A DNA stretch of 64,000 nucleotides from contig JAACJM010000041.1 of the NCBI GenBank assembly GCA_013368315.1, positions 124,001-188,000 on the forward strand, read 5' to 3'. Positions within the stretch are counted from its first letter, which is position 1. Every line of letters starts with the position of its first letter. Positions 11,332 through 22,609 of the stretch are shown here, piece by piece. The notes under the pieces are model-generated. The model ran no database searches. It was given only the letters and a program-made list of their open reading frames with translations, and had not been told where the DNA came from. A program made the translations under genes and the position numbers. The stretch comes from Tetrapyrgos nigripes. Taxonomy: Eukaryota; Basidiomycota; Agaricomycetes; Agaricales; Campanellaceae.

Positions 11332-13683
11332 TATGGTATATTAGGTGTATGGGCGCGTTGTGGTAAGGCAGGGGTATGGCAGGGTACTTCCTTTTTGGGA
11401 AGAATGGTCAAAAAATGCTAGAAAATTCAGATTTTATTCTAATGGCTGTTGGCAGTGTGTGGAAGCTGCTGGGGCAGGCCTAGTGGCTGTTTCCAATGGT
11501 ACAGGGTTAGATGGAAATGTACCCACAGTCAATAGCACCCCAAATCTGTATTTGGAATGGGAATAGGGGCTGTGACTGAAACAAAAAAGACAAAATACAT
11601 TTCCAGAGCTGGTGATTAAAAATGAATTGGGTACATCAGGGAGTGCATCCTGGGTAGCCGAATCAAAATATGAAATCAGATTTACAATATATGTAGCGGT
11701 TCTCAAGATATGGCCAAAATACTGTATAAATATAACAAAAGAGCAGGATGGGTACTGGTTATTGTGGTAAAACAGCTCTGACCATCATGTGGGCTGGTAT
11801 AATATTGCATTGACACTTTCTAAATATGGGAATATAGCACATTCTATTAGATCTTCAGGTGTTGGGGTGCTATGCCCCAAATACTGTCCAGAAATGGCAA
11901 AATTTGAAATGGCCATAGACACTACACAATATACCATGAGATATATGTTTAAATATTTATACAAGCGTATTTTGGGTCCCTAAATCCGAATTCCACTTGG
12001 ATAATCCTTATTTATAATGGCTATGGTACTATTTAATATGTACCCCTAAAGCAAGGTACCTGTGGCACCTGCATACATTTGGTTTATACATTTGTGTGGA
12101 TAGCTATATAGATGTCTTTCAATGTTCTCAACATGAATATGAGGTTCTAATTCCCATATATTAAGGATACATGACTCTACAGTCCAAAATACTGTCCAAA
12201 ATTTTCAAAACTTGAAATGGCCATAAACACTACATACTATACTATTGGATATATGTCTAAATATTTTTACTAGGGTATTTTGAGTCCCTGAATCAGAATC
12301 TCCACTTTTATAAGCTCTATTTACATTGGTTCTTGTGCTATTGAATCATTACCCCTGAACAAAGGTGCCTGTGGCACCTGCAAATAGCTCATTTATAAAT
12401 GTGTGAGTGGGTATATAGATCTTATTCAACACCCTGAACATTAATATGAGGTTAAAACTGCTATATATTCAAGATCCAAGACTCTATGTTAGGTTTATTC
12501 TCTGAAAAGCGAAAATAGCATCATTTTGGACCATATACATAGGCATATCTCATCCCAGAGCTTACTCCAAACATTCATACTGTGTATTTCATCATGTATT
12601 ATCAATCCAGAGATGATGAGTCATCTATAATGCATAGAGGAGATTTCAGGTACACACAGTAGCTTAAAGTCAAAGTAAGTTCCATCAGATTATACATGTA
12701 GGCCAAGGTTTCAGTGATGGCTCCCAAACTCACAATTATCAAAGTATTATAGTATAGAATGACATTGAATCATCCATAATACCAAGCAGATATCAATGAA
12801 AGTATATATGCCCCAAAGAAGGGAGAAATTAGTACTAAGTTCGCTTTTTAGGAAATAAACCTAGCATAGAGTCCTGGATCTTGGAGATATGGGAATTTTA
12901 ACCTCATATTTGTGTTTAGGACACTGAATAACATGTATATACCCACTCACACAAATTTATGAACCAGATGTATGCAGGTGCCACAGGTACCTTGCTTTAG
13001 GGGTACATATTAAATAGCATCACAGCCACTATAAATAGGGATTATCCAAGTGGAAATTCGGATTTAGGGACCCAAAATACGCTTGTATAAATATTTAAAC
13101 ATATATATAATGGTATTATGTAATGTCCATGGCCATTTCAAATGTTGCCATTTCTGGACAGTATTTTGGGCATAGCACCCCAGCACCTGAAGATCTAATA
13201 GAATGTGCTATATTCCCATATTTAGAAAGTGTCAATGCAATATCATACCAACCCACATGATGATCAGAGCTGTTTTACCACAATAACCAGTTATATTTAT
13301 ACAGTATTTTGGCCATATCTTGAGAACCGCTACATATATTGTAAATCTGATTTCATATTTTGATTTGGCTACCCAGGATGCACTCCCTGATGTACCCAAT
13401 TCATTTTTAATCACCAGCTCTGGAAATGTATTTTGTCTTTTTTGGTTCAGTCACAGCCCCTATTCCCATTCCAAATACAGATTTGGGGTGCTATTGACTG
13501 TGGGTACATTTCCATCTAACCCTGTACCATTGGAAACAGCCACTAGGCCTGCCCCAGCAGCTTCCACACACTGCCAACAGCCATTAGAATAAAATCTGAA
13601 TTTTCTAGCATTCTTCCCAAAAAGGAAGTACCCTGCCATACCCCTGCCCTACCACAACATGCCCATACACCCGATATACCATA
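11332..13683. mobile_element. Foldback (palindromic) element of about 2.35 kb
   Basis: The left arm (11332-12503) and right arm (12845-13683) are reverse complements. Both termini read TATGGTATAT, then GGGTGTATGGGC with small changes, and both inner ends share 'aggtttatt' and 'agcgaa'. A loop of about 340 bp (12504-12844) separates them. The left arm is longer because it holds a second, diverged copy of about 320 bp (about 12182-12503) of its own inner part. A 90-codon open frame sits near each outer end (11434-11706 minus, 13320-13592 plus) with almost identical translation, but it matches nothing I know and probably just reflects arm identity. No transposase is visible, so the element would be non-autonomous. 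Target duplication is unclear. Confidence 0.85.
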
Positions 13684-14195
13684 CTGGGGTAAAGGGCCAT
13701 TGCTTTGCATGGCAAATTACAAGGCCCTTTCATGTAGTCTAACTCAGGTTATGCAGAAGGGAGGGAGAATCAGTGGAAAGATAGATAGATAGAAATACAC
13801 TGCATGGTCTTCTATGAACATGCCGGGTGTAGATGTGCTATAGCCCACCATGGCCTACATCTACTCTAAGTCCTAACCAATGAAATCAAGCACGTCATCC
13901 TTTGTGACAGTAGTTCCACGACAGGTGATTAGATCAGAAACTTGTGGAGCCAAGTCAGAGTCAACGAATCCTGTAATCATGTGCTGTAAAATTAGTAAGA
14001 GGGAAGAAGAGCGTTAAGCAGACTGATTTGACACGCTAGCATGATGTTGTGGTTATTGATGTCAATGGTCCTTGGATCTGGTCCAGACCAAGTCTGGACA
14101 TTCTGGTTGTTGGGAAGGGCAAAGACTGGCTGTGGCAATGAAAAGGGGTGGGAGTTTGAGGTTGTGGTAAAATTTTCAAGGTCAACATAAGTTAA
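13684..14195 (-). repeat. Dispersed repeat A, copy 1, carrying coding fragments
   Basis: Read on the minus strand, this copy begins at the edge of a coding-like stretch (VDLENFTTTSNSHPFSLP, then a further 45 or so open residues). It ends in a hairpin built from 'aagggccattgctttgcatg' and 'caaggcccttt', directly abutting the foldback element. Copy 2 is at 29232-29545 and copy 3 at 53141-53938. Relative to copy 2 this copy has about 200 extra internal bases (about 13780-13985), which include an exon-like stretch: acceptor 'ttttacag', an open frame containing HMITGFVDSDLAPQVSDLI, and donor 'gttagg'. Many positions that are CG in copy 2 are TG or CA here. Confidence 0.75.
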
Positions 14196-15480
14196 TGTGT
14201 GGAGTAGAGGCTTGCTTCCTCAGCATCCTTGTCACTTTGTTGCATAGAAACTGGTGTAGAGTAGCACCATGCTCATCGATATTGTTTGTCTGAAGAAAGC
14301 GTGTAGGCGGGAGCTTTGGGATAGACGAAGCCTTCTGGAGGCTTTGAAGGGGAAGGATTTGGAAGTAATGTTTCATGGGAGGGAGGCCTCTCATCAGAGA
14401 GCATGTGGTCTGGATATAAGAAGCAATGGTCGTCTTGTGAGGGAGGGGAAAGGGGGCTAATCTCTTCAATAGTGCATCCATAATGCCATCTCTACCCTGA
14501 ACAGAATACATAAGTTATCATGTTGATGGGCTATGAGTAGTATGAGCAAACTTACATTGTTTAATCTCTTCCTGTCTATGCTCAATAAGGTCAAACTCAA
14601 ACTCAGAGAACATGGGTAAAGTGACAGTAGGCACTCGCTCTGGTGGAAACTGAGGCTGTACAGTAATGACAAGAGGTATCTGGGCAGATGGTGGATCAAA
14701 TTGCTCTAAAAGAGCTGGACTAGCAACTGGCAGTGTTGAGGATGGTGCAGACAATGGAGGTGTGTCAAACAGTTGATGCCCAAGCTGCTGTGGCAAGAAC
14801 AGGTTGTTGGGTATAAAATGTTGTTGTTCTGTGAGAGGGTTGAACTGGCTCCAGGGAGGGTAGAAACCTGGTTAAGTCAAAGTAACGTTTGAAACAATTA
14901 ATATTGGATACAGGAGACATACCACCCATATTCATACTGTCCATATTTGGGGTTAAAAGTGAAGTCCCTGGCAAAAAGGGGTCTTGAAGTGGAAACTCTT
15001 GAGGCCTTGATGAAAAAAGCGAATGTCTTGCAGGAATACTGGCACAAACACCACAGAAGCACACCAAAAACAAAGTTCCAAACAGTTTGGGCACAGCACA
15101 AGACAACTGTTGTTGAGGGAGCAAAAATGGGGGCAACTGTGTAGAATTCCTTCTACCACTGACCAAAGTCCTGCTACACCAACTCTACCCAACAGTCGCA
15201 CACAAACAGAGGCCTCTGGTCAAAGGCCAAACAAAGGACCTGGGTGAGGCTTGATTTGAGCTTAGCTGTGTTATCCCCAAAGGCTTAGAGACTCTGTTCC
15301 AGAGGCTCAAGTGGCTAGCAACATGGATGAACGCCAGTCTGAGGAGATGGACACTGCAAGAGGTATCCATCAGTACATGTGGGAGTCAGCCAAGACAAAA
15401 GTGCTTACCCAGAGATTTAACAGCTAAAAGAAATCTGTTAGTAAAGACAGCTGAGGCTACAGGTCAGATTAAAAGCTTAC
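14196..15480 (-). pseudogene. Decayed minus-strand coding region, family unknown
   Basis: Several minus-strand open frames (15166-14765, 14796-14518, 14511-14182) follow one another with Pro/Gln-rich stretches such as PMFSEFEFDLIEHRQEEIKQ and LQTNNIDEHGATLHQFL. One further frame reads from here into the VDLENF stretch of repeat A. I could not build a clean exon chain, and the DNA is CpG-poor, so I treat it as remains of the gene from which repeat A derives part of its sequence. No family was recognised. Confidence 0.35.
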
Positions 15481-16085
15481 CAAAATTGGGGTAACAATGA
15501 AAAAGAGAAAACAAAGAGATGGCAAGGAAGAGGGGGAAAAGCTCACTGGAGCCTCATTTTATTAGCTAGACCTTGACAAGTGATGACCTGATTTGTCATC
15601 ATGAGTCTTTGACAGCAATGATGTTATGTGGCATCTCATTGGTCAAAGGGAAATGATATTGCCCATTCGCTAAACAAATGGGCAAGATCATTTTTGATGG
15701 GCCAGGTAAGTGGTCCATTCTGTTATGACAGGCCCCCTGATAATACCCTTATATGTATGGTCCTGGTTCACATAATACTGCCTGCCACAGGTGAAGCCAG
15801 ATGCCGGTTCACATAAAATTGCCTAGCCTTTGGAGCAGGTCACAACTGCCACGAGGACTGAGGAGGGCAGATAAAAGTATACCTCCAGTAGCCTAAACAT
15901 ATAGCCACATGTACATAGTCTAAATGCTGCTAGAGATGATGGAGTCTGAGAGAGCAGTTGCAGAAAATAATTCCACTCCTTTTTGTCCCTTATCTGCTCT
16001 TTGTCGCCTGCAACTGTACCACAAAATGACCTCCCCATACAAGAGTATCAACTCATGGGACAATCTTGCAGTGCTCAGAAGTCAG
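15481..16085. other. Spacer, no supported gene
   Basis: No domain or splice structure was seen. The last five bases (GTCAG, 16081-16085) are the 5' copy of the target duplication of the element that follows. Confidence 0.5.
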
Positions 16086-16296
16086 TGTTGGAATTACAAT
16101 ATGCTGGAGACAGCTGGTTTTGGACTTTTCCATAAAACTGTATAGTACACAAACTTTACTTTCTTTTTACATTCTATTCTTTATCTGATTGCCTCACTGT
16201 ACACTACATAGGACAATCATATATTTTGTTGCTGCCTCTCTTTGCTGTTGCACTCTCAACATCATGCTCCTGCCCGCATCATTGATTTTCTCAGCA
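16086..16296 (+). repeat. 5' LTR of the gag-only element (211 bp)
   Basis: Starts TGTTGGAATTAC and ends near TTTTCTCAGCA. It matches the 3' LTR over its full length with scattered substitutions. It contains the empty site (aatcaTATATTTTG) for the MITE present in the other LTR. Confidence 0.85.
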
Positions 16297-17053
16297 CAAT
16301 CAGATCAGCCTGTTGAAGCTCATTCATCACCCATTCTGTACCTCGCCAGACTGTACTTGGCAACTCAAAACATCACCAGACCACACTTGGCTATTGCTGG
16401 ATCATACTCAGCACTCTTGGACAATGACTGGACTGTTGCTCCTGTGCCTGTAACTGTATCTCAAGGCACAGTGAATTAACACCTACCCTGTTTCTGCCAA
16501 CAACCATACCAATTGGCTATCATCCCTGAGCCTGTTGTCAAGGTCATTGATACACTTAATGACAAACCACCCAAGTCACACAAAGACAAGATCAATTGAG
16601 GATAGAGAGATAGATAGAGAGCAAGAGTAAGCTAACTATGCTCTACACTGTGTAGTACTAGTACAGAGTGGAGACAAAGTGAATGAACTAAAGGATAAGC
16701 TAGAATGTCTAGTGGTTATATAGAAGAGCAATGAATAGGTGATAGGAGAAACATAGGAGAAATAGGAGAAACATAGGAGAAAGTGGAGAAACGTAGGGGA
16801 AAGATAGGATCGATAGAATGGAAGATTGATTGATAGTTATTATAGAGTTTGATAGGTCTTATAAGGTTCAAAGTCAGTAATATAAGGTTTAAAAGGTTTA
16901 TTGAGGAAATGCAATAGATGAATGATCAGAAAATGGGTTCAATAATGTAGTAGAAGAGGAAGGAGGACAAAGAACTGTAGCAGTTCGTGACACCTGTTGC
17001 TCACATCTTTTCACATCTTTTCCATTACTTTTTCTCTCTCTACACTTTCCACC

Positions 17054-17882
17054 ATGACAAAGGAGTATGACAACCTTGTGGTTTTGAAGGGGCCAAAGGA
17101 GTTGGAGAATTGGAAGTTTTTATTGGAGGTGAAAGCAAAGAAGAAGGGAGTTTGGAATATCATCAGCAGTACGCAGCTCCTTCCTGAGGACAGTGATATG
17201 TCTCCCCAGGCAGACACTCTCTGAACCAAAGTTGCCCAAGCTGCCAATCTCATTGTCCAAACCACTTCTTCATCCCTTATTCCCCACATCCATGAATTCC
17301 CTGGCAATCCATACAAGATGTGGAAGTGTCTACTCGAAGTCAACAGTCATGGCTTTGAAGATGTCTCTGACATGTGGACTCATTTTAATGCATTGAGGCT
17401 ATGTACCAACAAGAGCAGCATCAACTTCATCAGACAGTTTTGGCAACTTTATGGTGACCTCACTGCTGCCAAGGAACAACCCCCTGATACCCTTTCCATC
17501 TCAGTTCTGCTCACTGCTCTCCCAGATGAAACCAAGTGGAACTCATTCAAGAATCAGGTCTGATGTGATATCCAGGGTGATGATCTCATTTACGTCAACA
17601 ACAGATCCTTCAAGAGTACTCACATCAGAACCCTGATGACAATGACTCCACTACCAACCCTGCAAAGGAAGCATTGGCTGCAACCAAACAGGCAATTTGC
17701 TTCATGTACCAACTGCAGACCCTCTAGCTCACTTCTTGCATCCACACCTCATCTGCAACCTTTGTGGTGGAATTGGACACTTCCGATCTCAGTGTCCTAG
17801 TGAACTGGCTTCTGGAGCAGATGACAAAACTGCAGCCATGGCAGTATTTGAAGACGAGTGGGATGGGAGAGTCGCTTTGTAG
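17054..17882 (+). pseudogene. Copia-type gag pseudogene with zinc knuckle
   Basis: The ATG at 17054 opens MTKEYDNLVVLKGPKELENW, typical of the UBN2/DUF4219-type gag that starts Copia polyproteins. The frame continues through YKMWKCLLEVNSHGFEDV and ALPDETKWNSFKNQV. It is interrupted by TGA at 17222-17224 and again at about 17561-17563. It then shifts frame twice (the QILQEYSHQNPDDND stretch, then the zinc-knuckle frame). The knuckle CNLCGGIGHFRSQC fits C-x2-C-x4-H-x4-C. Both stops are TGA where Arg (CGA) would fit the surrounding sequence, which suggests C-to-T decay at CpG. Confidence 0.85.
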
Positions 17883-17951
17883 ATTTAGGGGGTGGTATTT
17901 CTTTTTATGCATGCAATTGTTACTATACACTCTTTGCAGATTGAGGGTGTG

Positions 17952-18552
17952 TGTTGGAATTACAATCTGCTGGAGACAGCTGGTTTCAGACTTTTCCATA
18001 AAACTGTATAGTACACAAACTTTACTTTCTTTTTACATTCTATTCTTTATCTGATTGCCTCACTGTGCACTACATAGGACAATCGTACAGTGGTGGCCGT
18101 TGAAAATTCCTTGTTTGCTTTTGGGCAAAAGTTCTCCTCCTCCTTGTCAACATAGTGTAGATTGCTTTTGGTAGTGCACAGCTGCCTGTATTTTGATATA
18201 AAACCAATCTAGCAGTATGTCTGTGTATGTAGCAGCTTGCCATACATGTCATTTTGGTTCATTCCAGCCTACCAGCACAAACCAAGCCAGCATTGGTCCC
18301 ATATCACATATTGAGTACCTAGATACACCATATATACTCTCTAGCTACTCTTGGTACCTCAAATACAACTATTCAACCTATTTTGGTGGTGCTGATGAGG
18401 AGGAGAGGGTATTTGGGCAGCTGTGAGAACTTTTGCCCAAAAGTGAACAAGGAATTTTCAACAGCCACCACTGTATATTTTGTTGCTGCCTCTCTCTTTG
18501 CTGTCGTGCTCTCACCATTGTGCTCCTGCCCTTGTCATTGATTTTCTCAATA
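17952..18552 (+). repeat. 3' LTR of the gag-only element, split by a MITE
   Basis: The LTR sequence runs 17952-18087 and resumes at 18474. Removing the MITE plus one TA leaves about 213 bp that align to the 5' LTR. It ends just before the 3' target duplication GTCAG. Confidence 0.85.
18088..18473. mobile_element. 386-bp MITE with about 50-bp terminal inverted repeats, TA target
   Basis: The termini CAGTGGTGGCCGTTGAAAAT and, inverted, CAGTGGTGGCTGTTGAAAAT begin inverted repeats that stay aligned for about 50 bp, to 'gggcaaaagttctc'. The element is flanked by TA on both sides (18086-18087 and 18474-18475), and the uninterrupted 5' LTR shows the empty TA site. A TA target is typical of Tc1/mariner-type transposition. 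No transposase is encoded. Confidence 0.92.
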
Positions 18553-18557
18553 GTCAG

Positions 18558-20102
18558 GATGATTCTTCTCAAGGTGATCTAATTCAGAGGGCCTTCTGAG
18601 GTGCAGTACAGTGGAAAAGAGCTTCATCAATATCAGACATATGTCCTCTTAAGTATTACACTCTACACATATTCTGCAGTTTTTTCCCTCCATGACATGT
18701 ATGCTGATCTTCTTCAGATTATTATTCCCCCTATTCCCCTCCATTGAGTCATCATCCTTAGGCCTTTCTTTGGTAGACACTCCTAAATAGTACTCCTAGT
18801 CTAGAAGTACTTTAAATTTGCATGTCAGTAGACTTAGTAATGCTTACTCCAGAACCCAATTTCAGAAAGTACAATACACCAAATATCTATCTATCTATCT
18901 ATCTGAGAGTCATAAGCTAACCACAATATGAGCATTAATCAGATTATATACATAAGTAGAGTAAAATCAAAGGGCACACACAAGGAAAAAGACTAGTACT
19001 AAGCAAATGGTACTTTCAGTAGCTGGGTAGTGTACATCTTCAGTATGGAGTAAGGTACTGTAGTATTTCAACCACATGGCCAGCCACTTTGGTGTGTGAT
19101 GCAATGCTTTTGTTCTATGACATGACCCAGTTACTATATTAGGAAGGTTGCCAGCAATACCAGTGCTCACATGGCCCTTTTTGGTAATAAAAACACTCAA
19201 AAAGCCTCTGTGATGTGTTACTCAATAATGAGTATAATATGGAGTATGAGTAACAAAAGTGAAAGTGACTGTGTGACAGTCGAGAACAAACAAACACCAT
19301 TTGTCTTTGTCCATCCATGAAGGGGGTGTGGTGAGAACAAGTCCAATGAGCTAAAGATGCTTGACTACACACCCTTCCAGTAAAGATAGTCAATGAAAAA
19401 TGGGTGTGTATAAAGGTGGTGAAGCTGACATGAACATGGTGGTGGGGTCTGAGGATTTGAGAGAAATGACGAAAATGATGTGTCCAACCAGAGAAATCTG
19501 AAGCCAGAAAATAAGGCTATGTACTTTGGGGATCAGGAATCTGCACTGAGAAACGAGGTCGAGTACCTGGCCTTGAGGCCACTGAAAAATAAGGAAAAAT
19601 CGTCAAAATACAGTTTATACACTGTGAAGCCCAGTTAGGTTGATGGGGATGACCACTTGATTGGATCTGCCAATTTTCTACAGGTTAAACATACCCAATA
19701 CTATCCTTTGTTATCTGACAATGTTCGTTATTGAACGACATCTCGAGTTGATTCTGCATCCATCACCTCCAGAGCAGACCCTTTCTGGGGGAAGAGGGAG
19801 GTGGGGAAACAAGAGAATGGCAATTGTACTCTGCCTACAAATAGATAAGGGGAAGGGATTGGTGCTAAAAAGTTCATAAACTCTGTGTATTGATTATGTA
19901 GCTACAAAATCCCTTATACAAGCTGTCAGTGTATCAAAAGAAGCTATCCCCAACTCTGACCAAGGGGAGGAGGAGGGAGTGGACAACTGATCATGTCATA
20001 CCATGTTGCCCACTGGAGTTTGAATTTTGATGGCCAGCTCCAAGTGGGAACTTGAACTTCTATGTCATTCCATTCCTTTCCATTTTTCCTTCGCCTACTA
20101 CC
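18558..20102. other. Spacer with a TCTA microsatellite, no supported gene
   Basis: A run of about five TCTA units lies near 18884-18904. Short frames on both strands have no recognisable features, and the region is CpG-poor. Confidence 0.45.
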
Positions 20103-20522
20103 ATGACTGTTGCCAACTCCCTTTGTTGTGCTGTGAGTACTTGCCCTCATATTCTGTCACTATCAATACAAAGCTACATTGATATATCTCAAAAACTGTC
20201 TGTATCAGACCTGTACCAACTGCATTACCATCTAGACAACTCTGCAACAAATAATCAAAATAAATCTGCTCAACTGTCACTGCACAAAGTCACTGTCCTC
20301 TCTACCATGGATATAGTCTATTTATACCACACTTTATACCTCATTCAAAGCAAATTGGACACCTTACAATTATTGAGACTGAAATATGTTTTGTGCAGAA
20401 CTTTTATTCCAGAGACTGACCATAAGGCAACAGGTTGGTACTTAGGCATCAGGGCTGCTACCCTCATTCAAGATTGTTTTCATTCTCACCTAGAAGAGTG
20501 TACAGATCCCAGTTACAACTAG
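20103..20522 (+). CDS. Hypothetical ORF, unrecognised
   Basis: An ATG-initiated frame of 139 residues begins MTVANSLCCAVSTCPHILSL and includes DLYQLHYHLDNSA, VTVLSTMDIVYLYHTLYL and ETDHKATGWYLGIRAATLI. There is no signal peptide or known domain. It sits in CpG-poor repeat-laden DNA, so it may be a fragment of a mobile element rather than a host gene. Confidence 0.25.
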   Translation: MTVANSLCCAVSTCPHILSLSIQSYIDISQKLSVSDLYQLHYHLDNSATNNQNKSAQLSLHKVTVLSTMDIVYLYHTLYLIQSKLDTLQLLRLKYVLCRTFIPETDHKATGWYLGIRAATLIQDCFHSHLEECTDPSYN

Positions 20523-20949
20523 GATCCATGACAATTTCTGAGCAAGATTTCTGGCAAGTATCGCTTAAGTACACACAGTACAACTACAAACAATACATAT
20601 ACTTGCTTCTAGTGTTGTTCTCAAGATTACTACACAGCAGTCAGCACAGAAACTGGTCAGAGTCAGTGTTACTGGATACAAGGCCATTGGTTTGTATCCC
20701 AGCTCTGGCCAGGTTTTGGTGGCTGTGTCATGCAGAATTTGAGGGAAGGGACTGCAGCTTGACATTGTCAACAGTGAGGACTAGCAAGGAATGGTGTATC
20801 TTGCTACAACAGATGCAAGAGAGACTTGGTAGGAGTGAGATGGTGAGTGTACCAAGTTTCAGAGGAGAAGGATGCTGGGAAGGGACTGGATTTGTTTTTT
20901 ATGATAATTAGAACTTGGGAGTTTTAGGAATTTACAAACAGGAAAAGAA

Positions 20950-21023
20950 GGGATTGATTCAACATAGCCACATGCAGAAATGGAGTGTAAAGAACTCACC
21001 CTCATTTCATTCAGCCTCATAAT
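20950..21023 (-). repeat. 5' end of a family-R short element, inverted
   Basis: On the minus strand it reads ATTATGAGGCTGAATGAAAT, then GTTCTTTACACTCCATTTCT and GCATGTGGCTATGT. This is the same conserved head as the copies at 22610, 52581 and 59783. I could not find a matching tail to its left. Confidence 0.65.
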
Positions 21024-21336
21024 TCCTCTATTCCATCTCCATGTTACTATTGCTGAAGTCAATGACTGATTGTGATTTGTGTTAGGTTCTGATCAACATC
21101 CACCTCCTTTACCTGGAAGAGATACAGATGAAAATTCCAAGTCTGTTGTCATCTTGCTTTGCTTCCATCTTCATTTTTTTTGCTCTCCTCTTCATGTTTC
21201 TGTGATATTTCTCTCTGTGTTTGCTTGGACTCCTTTTGAATGTGGCTGGCAAGTGCATCAAAGTTCTTGCTACTGACTACCCTTCAACGCTTCGCTATTT
21301 TTTTGTTCCTTTGCTGCTTGCATTGGTTTTCGCTAG

Positions 21337-22415
21337 AGACTGGCACGAGTCAGAGTCCAGGTATACCTGTGACTCGTTCACAGGTACCTTAGGCCACAAA
21401 ACACTGACCTGTGACCTGTCAGAGATCCGTGAGAAACAGGTACCTGACCTGCAAGTCATTTACCTGCAGGTCACAGGTTACCTTCACAAAATGAGTTGCT
21501 GCAGGTACTCACAAGTATACCTACTGGTACCTGTCAAGGATTCTCAGATATGCATTATGGAGGGGGGGTAGTAGGGTAAGAATAACATTGGGTATGCACA
21601 GGAGCTGACATAGAGGTTTTGGTCACTTGTATTAAGAGCAAGAGTATTAAGTGTTGAGTAGAAAATTGTTGCTAAACTTGCTTATATGTTGCTTAAGTAG
21701 TTTCCTCAAGCACATACTGTCATGAATCCCTTCCTGTCTTCACTTCCAGACCCTGTCCTACATTCCTTCTACTTCTTTTGTTCTAGATCTCGTCTCCTGG
21801 TACCTATGACTTATATCTTCTTTGATACATCATTTCTCTGACTGACAGATCATATCTGCTTCTACTGCACATATTGACATCACTTAGACACATGACTATC
21901 ATCCTATGCTTGTCTCCATCAGATACCTGCTGATCTAGCTTCACACTTTTGTATATTTACTACATGGCTTTGTAGATAGGTTCCTTAGTCTGTCCACTTC
22001 TGTCCTTCTGATCCATACTGCTCAGCATTGTCCTCAGTACTATGTAGACTCTGGCCCAGTACTGGCTTACTCACTTATACCATCTATTTGCCTTGTTACT
22101 TTGTCTTTGGCTCCTGTGTGGTGGCCTGAGAGGCATCCAGTCCCTATCTGAACCTGTTCTTGACACATACCACTGAAAGCAGTTTCTGATATGTTATGAT
22201 ATTCAATTTCTTGAATGATTTCATGACTGAAAAATATGAATCAAATGTAAAATACCATGCCATGGAAAGATCACAGGTACCTGCACAGGTATCTGTTTTC
22301 CAAAGTCCTGACCTGTGACCTGTCACTGATCTGTGGAAAACAGGTATCTAGACCTGTGGATCTTATGACCTGCAGGTATTCTCATGGATCTACCTGCTCT
22401 GACTCCTGCCAGTCT
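21337..22415. mobile_element. Putative TIR element with ACCTG-rich subterminal repeats
   Basis: The left end AGACTGGCACGAGTCAGAG matches, inverted, the right end ctctgactcctgccagtct. Inside both ends, within about 200 bp, words such as 'gacctgtgacctgtca', 'acaggtacctg' and 'acctgcaggt' recur in direct and inverted orientation. That layout (terminal plus subterminal repeats) is typical of transposase binding arrays in hAT- or CACTA-like elements. No transposase frame is present in the roughly 1.08 kb. No clear target duplication. Confidence 0.6.
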
Positions 22416-22609
22416 TTAATCAAGAGTAGCACATATTGAAGAAGATTGGACAACATGGAACCTGGGTGAGTAAAAGTTAGTTGGCTACTCTTAAGGACTG
22501 CTTTGAGATGCACTGAAGTCCACTTGCCCCTACTCATACTTCCTGAAAGTTAGCCAGGCATTGCGTTGAGGATATAACAGCTCATTTGAGGTCTTGTGGA
22601 CTTATTGAT

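Larger units (their letters stand above)
16086..18552 (+). mobile_element. Non-autonomous Ty1/Copia-type element, gag only
   Basis: Two LTRs bracket an internal region that contains only a decayed gag. The flanking 5-bp direct repeat GTCAG (16081-16085 and 18553-18557) supports a genuine insertion. There is no protease, integrase or reverse transcriptase between the LTRs, so mobility would have depended on a related complete element. The leader at 16590-16980 holds GATA- and 'aggagaaa'-type simple repeats. The 3' LTR is itself interrupted by a MITE. Confidence 0.85.

Noticed and set aside
11434..13592. The 90-codon ORF in both foldback arms as a gene
   Set aside because: It resembles no known protein, and its conservation is fully explained by the identity of the arms.
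13684..14195. Repeat A as a canonical Helitron
   Set aside because: The 3' hairpin fits, but the terminal bases are not CTRR, no 5' TC end is clear and no Rep/helicase is present.
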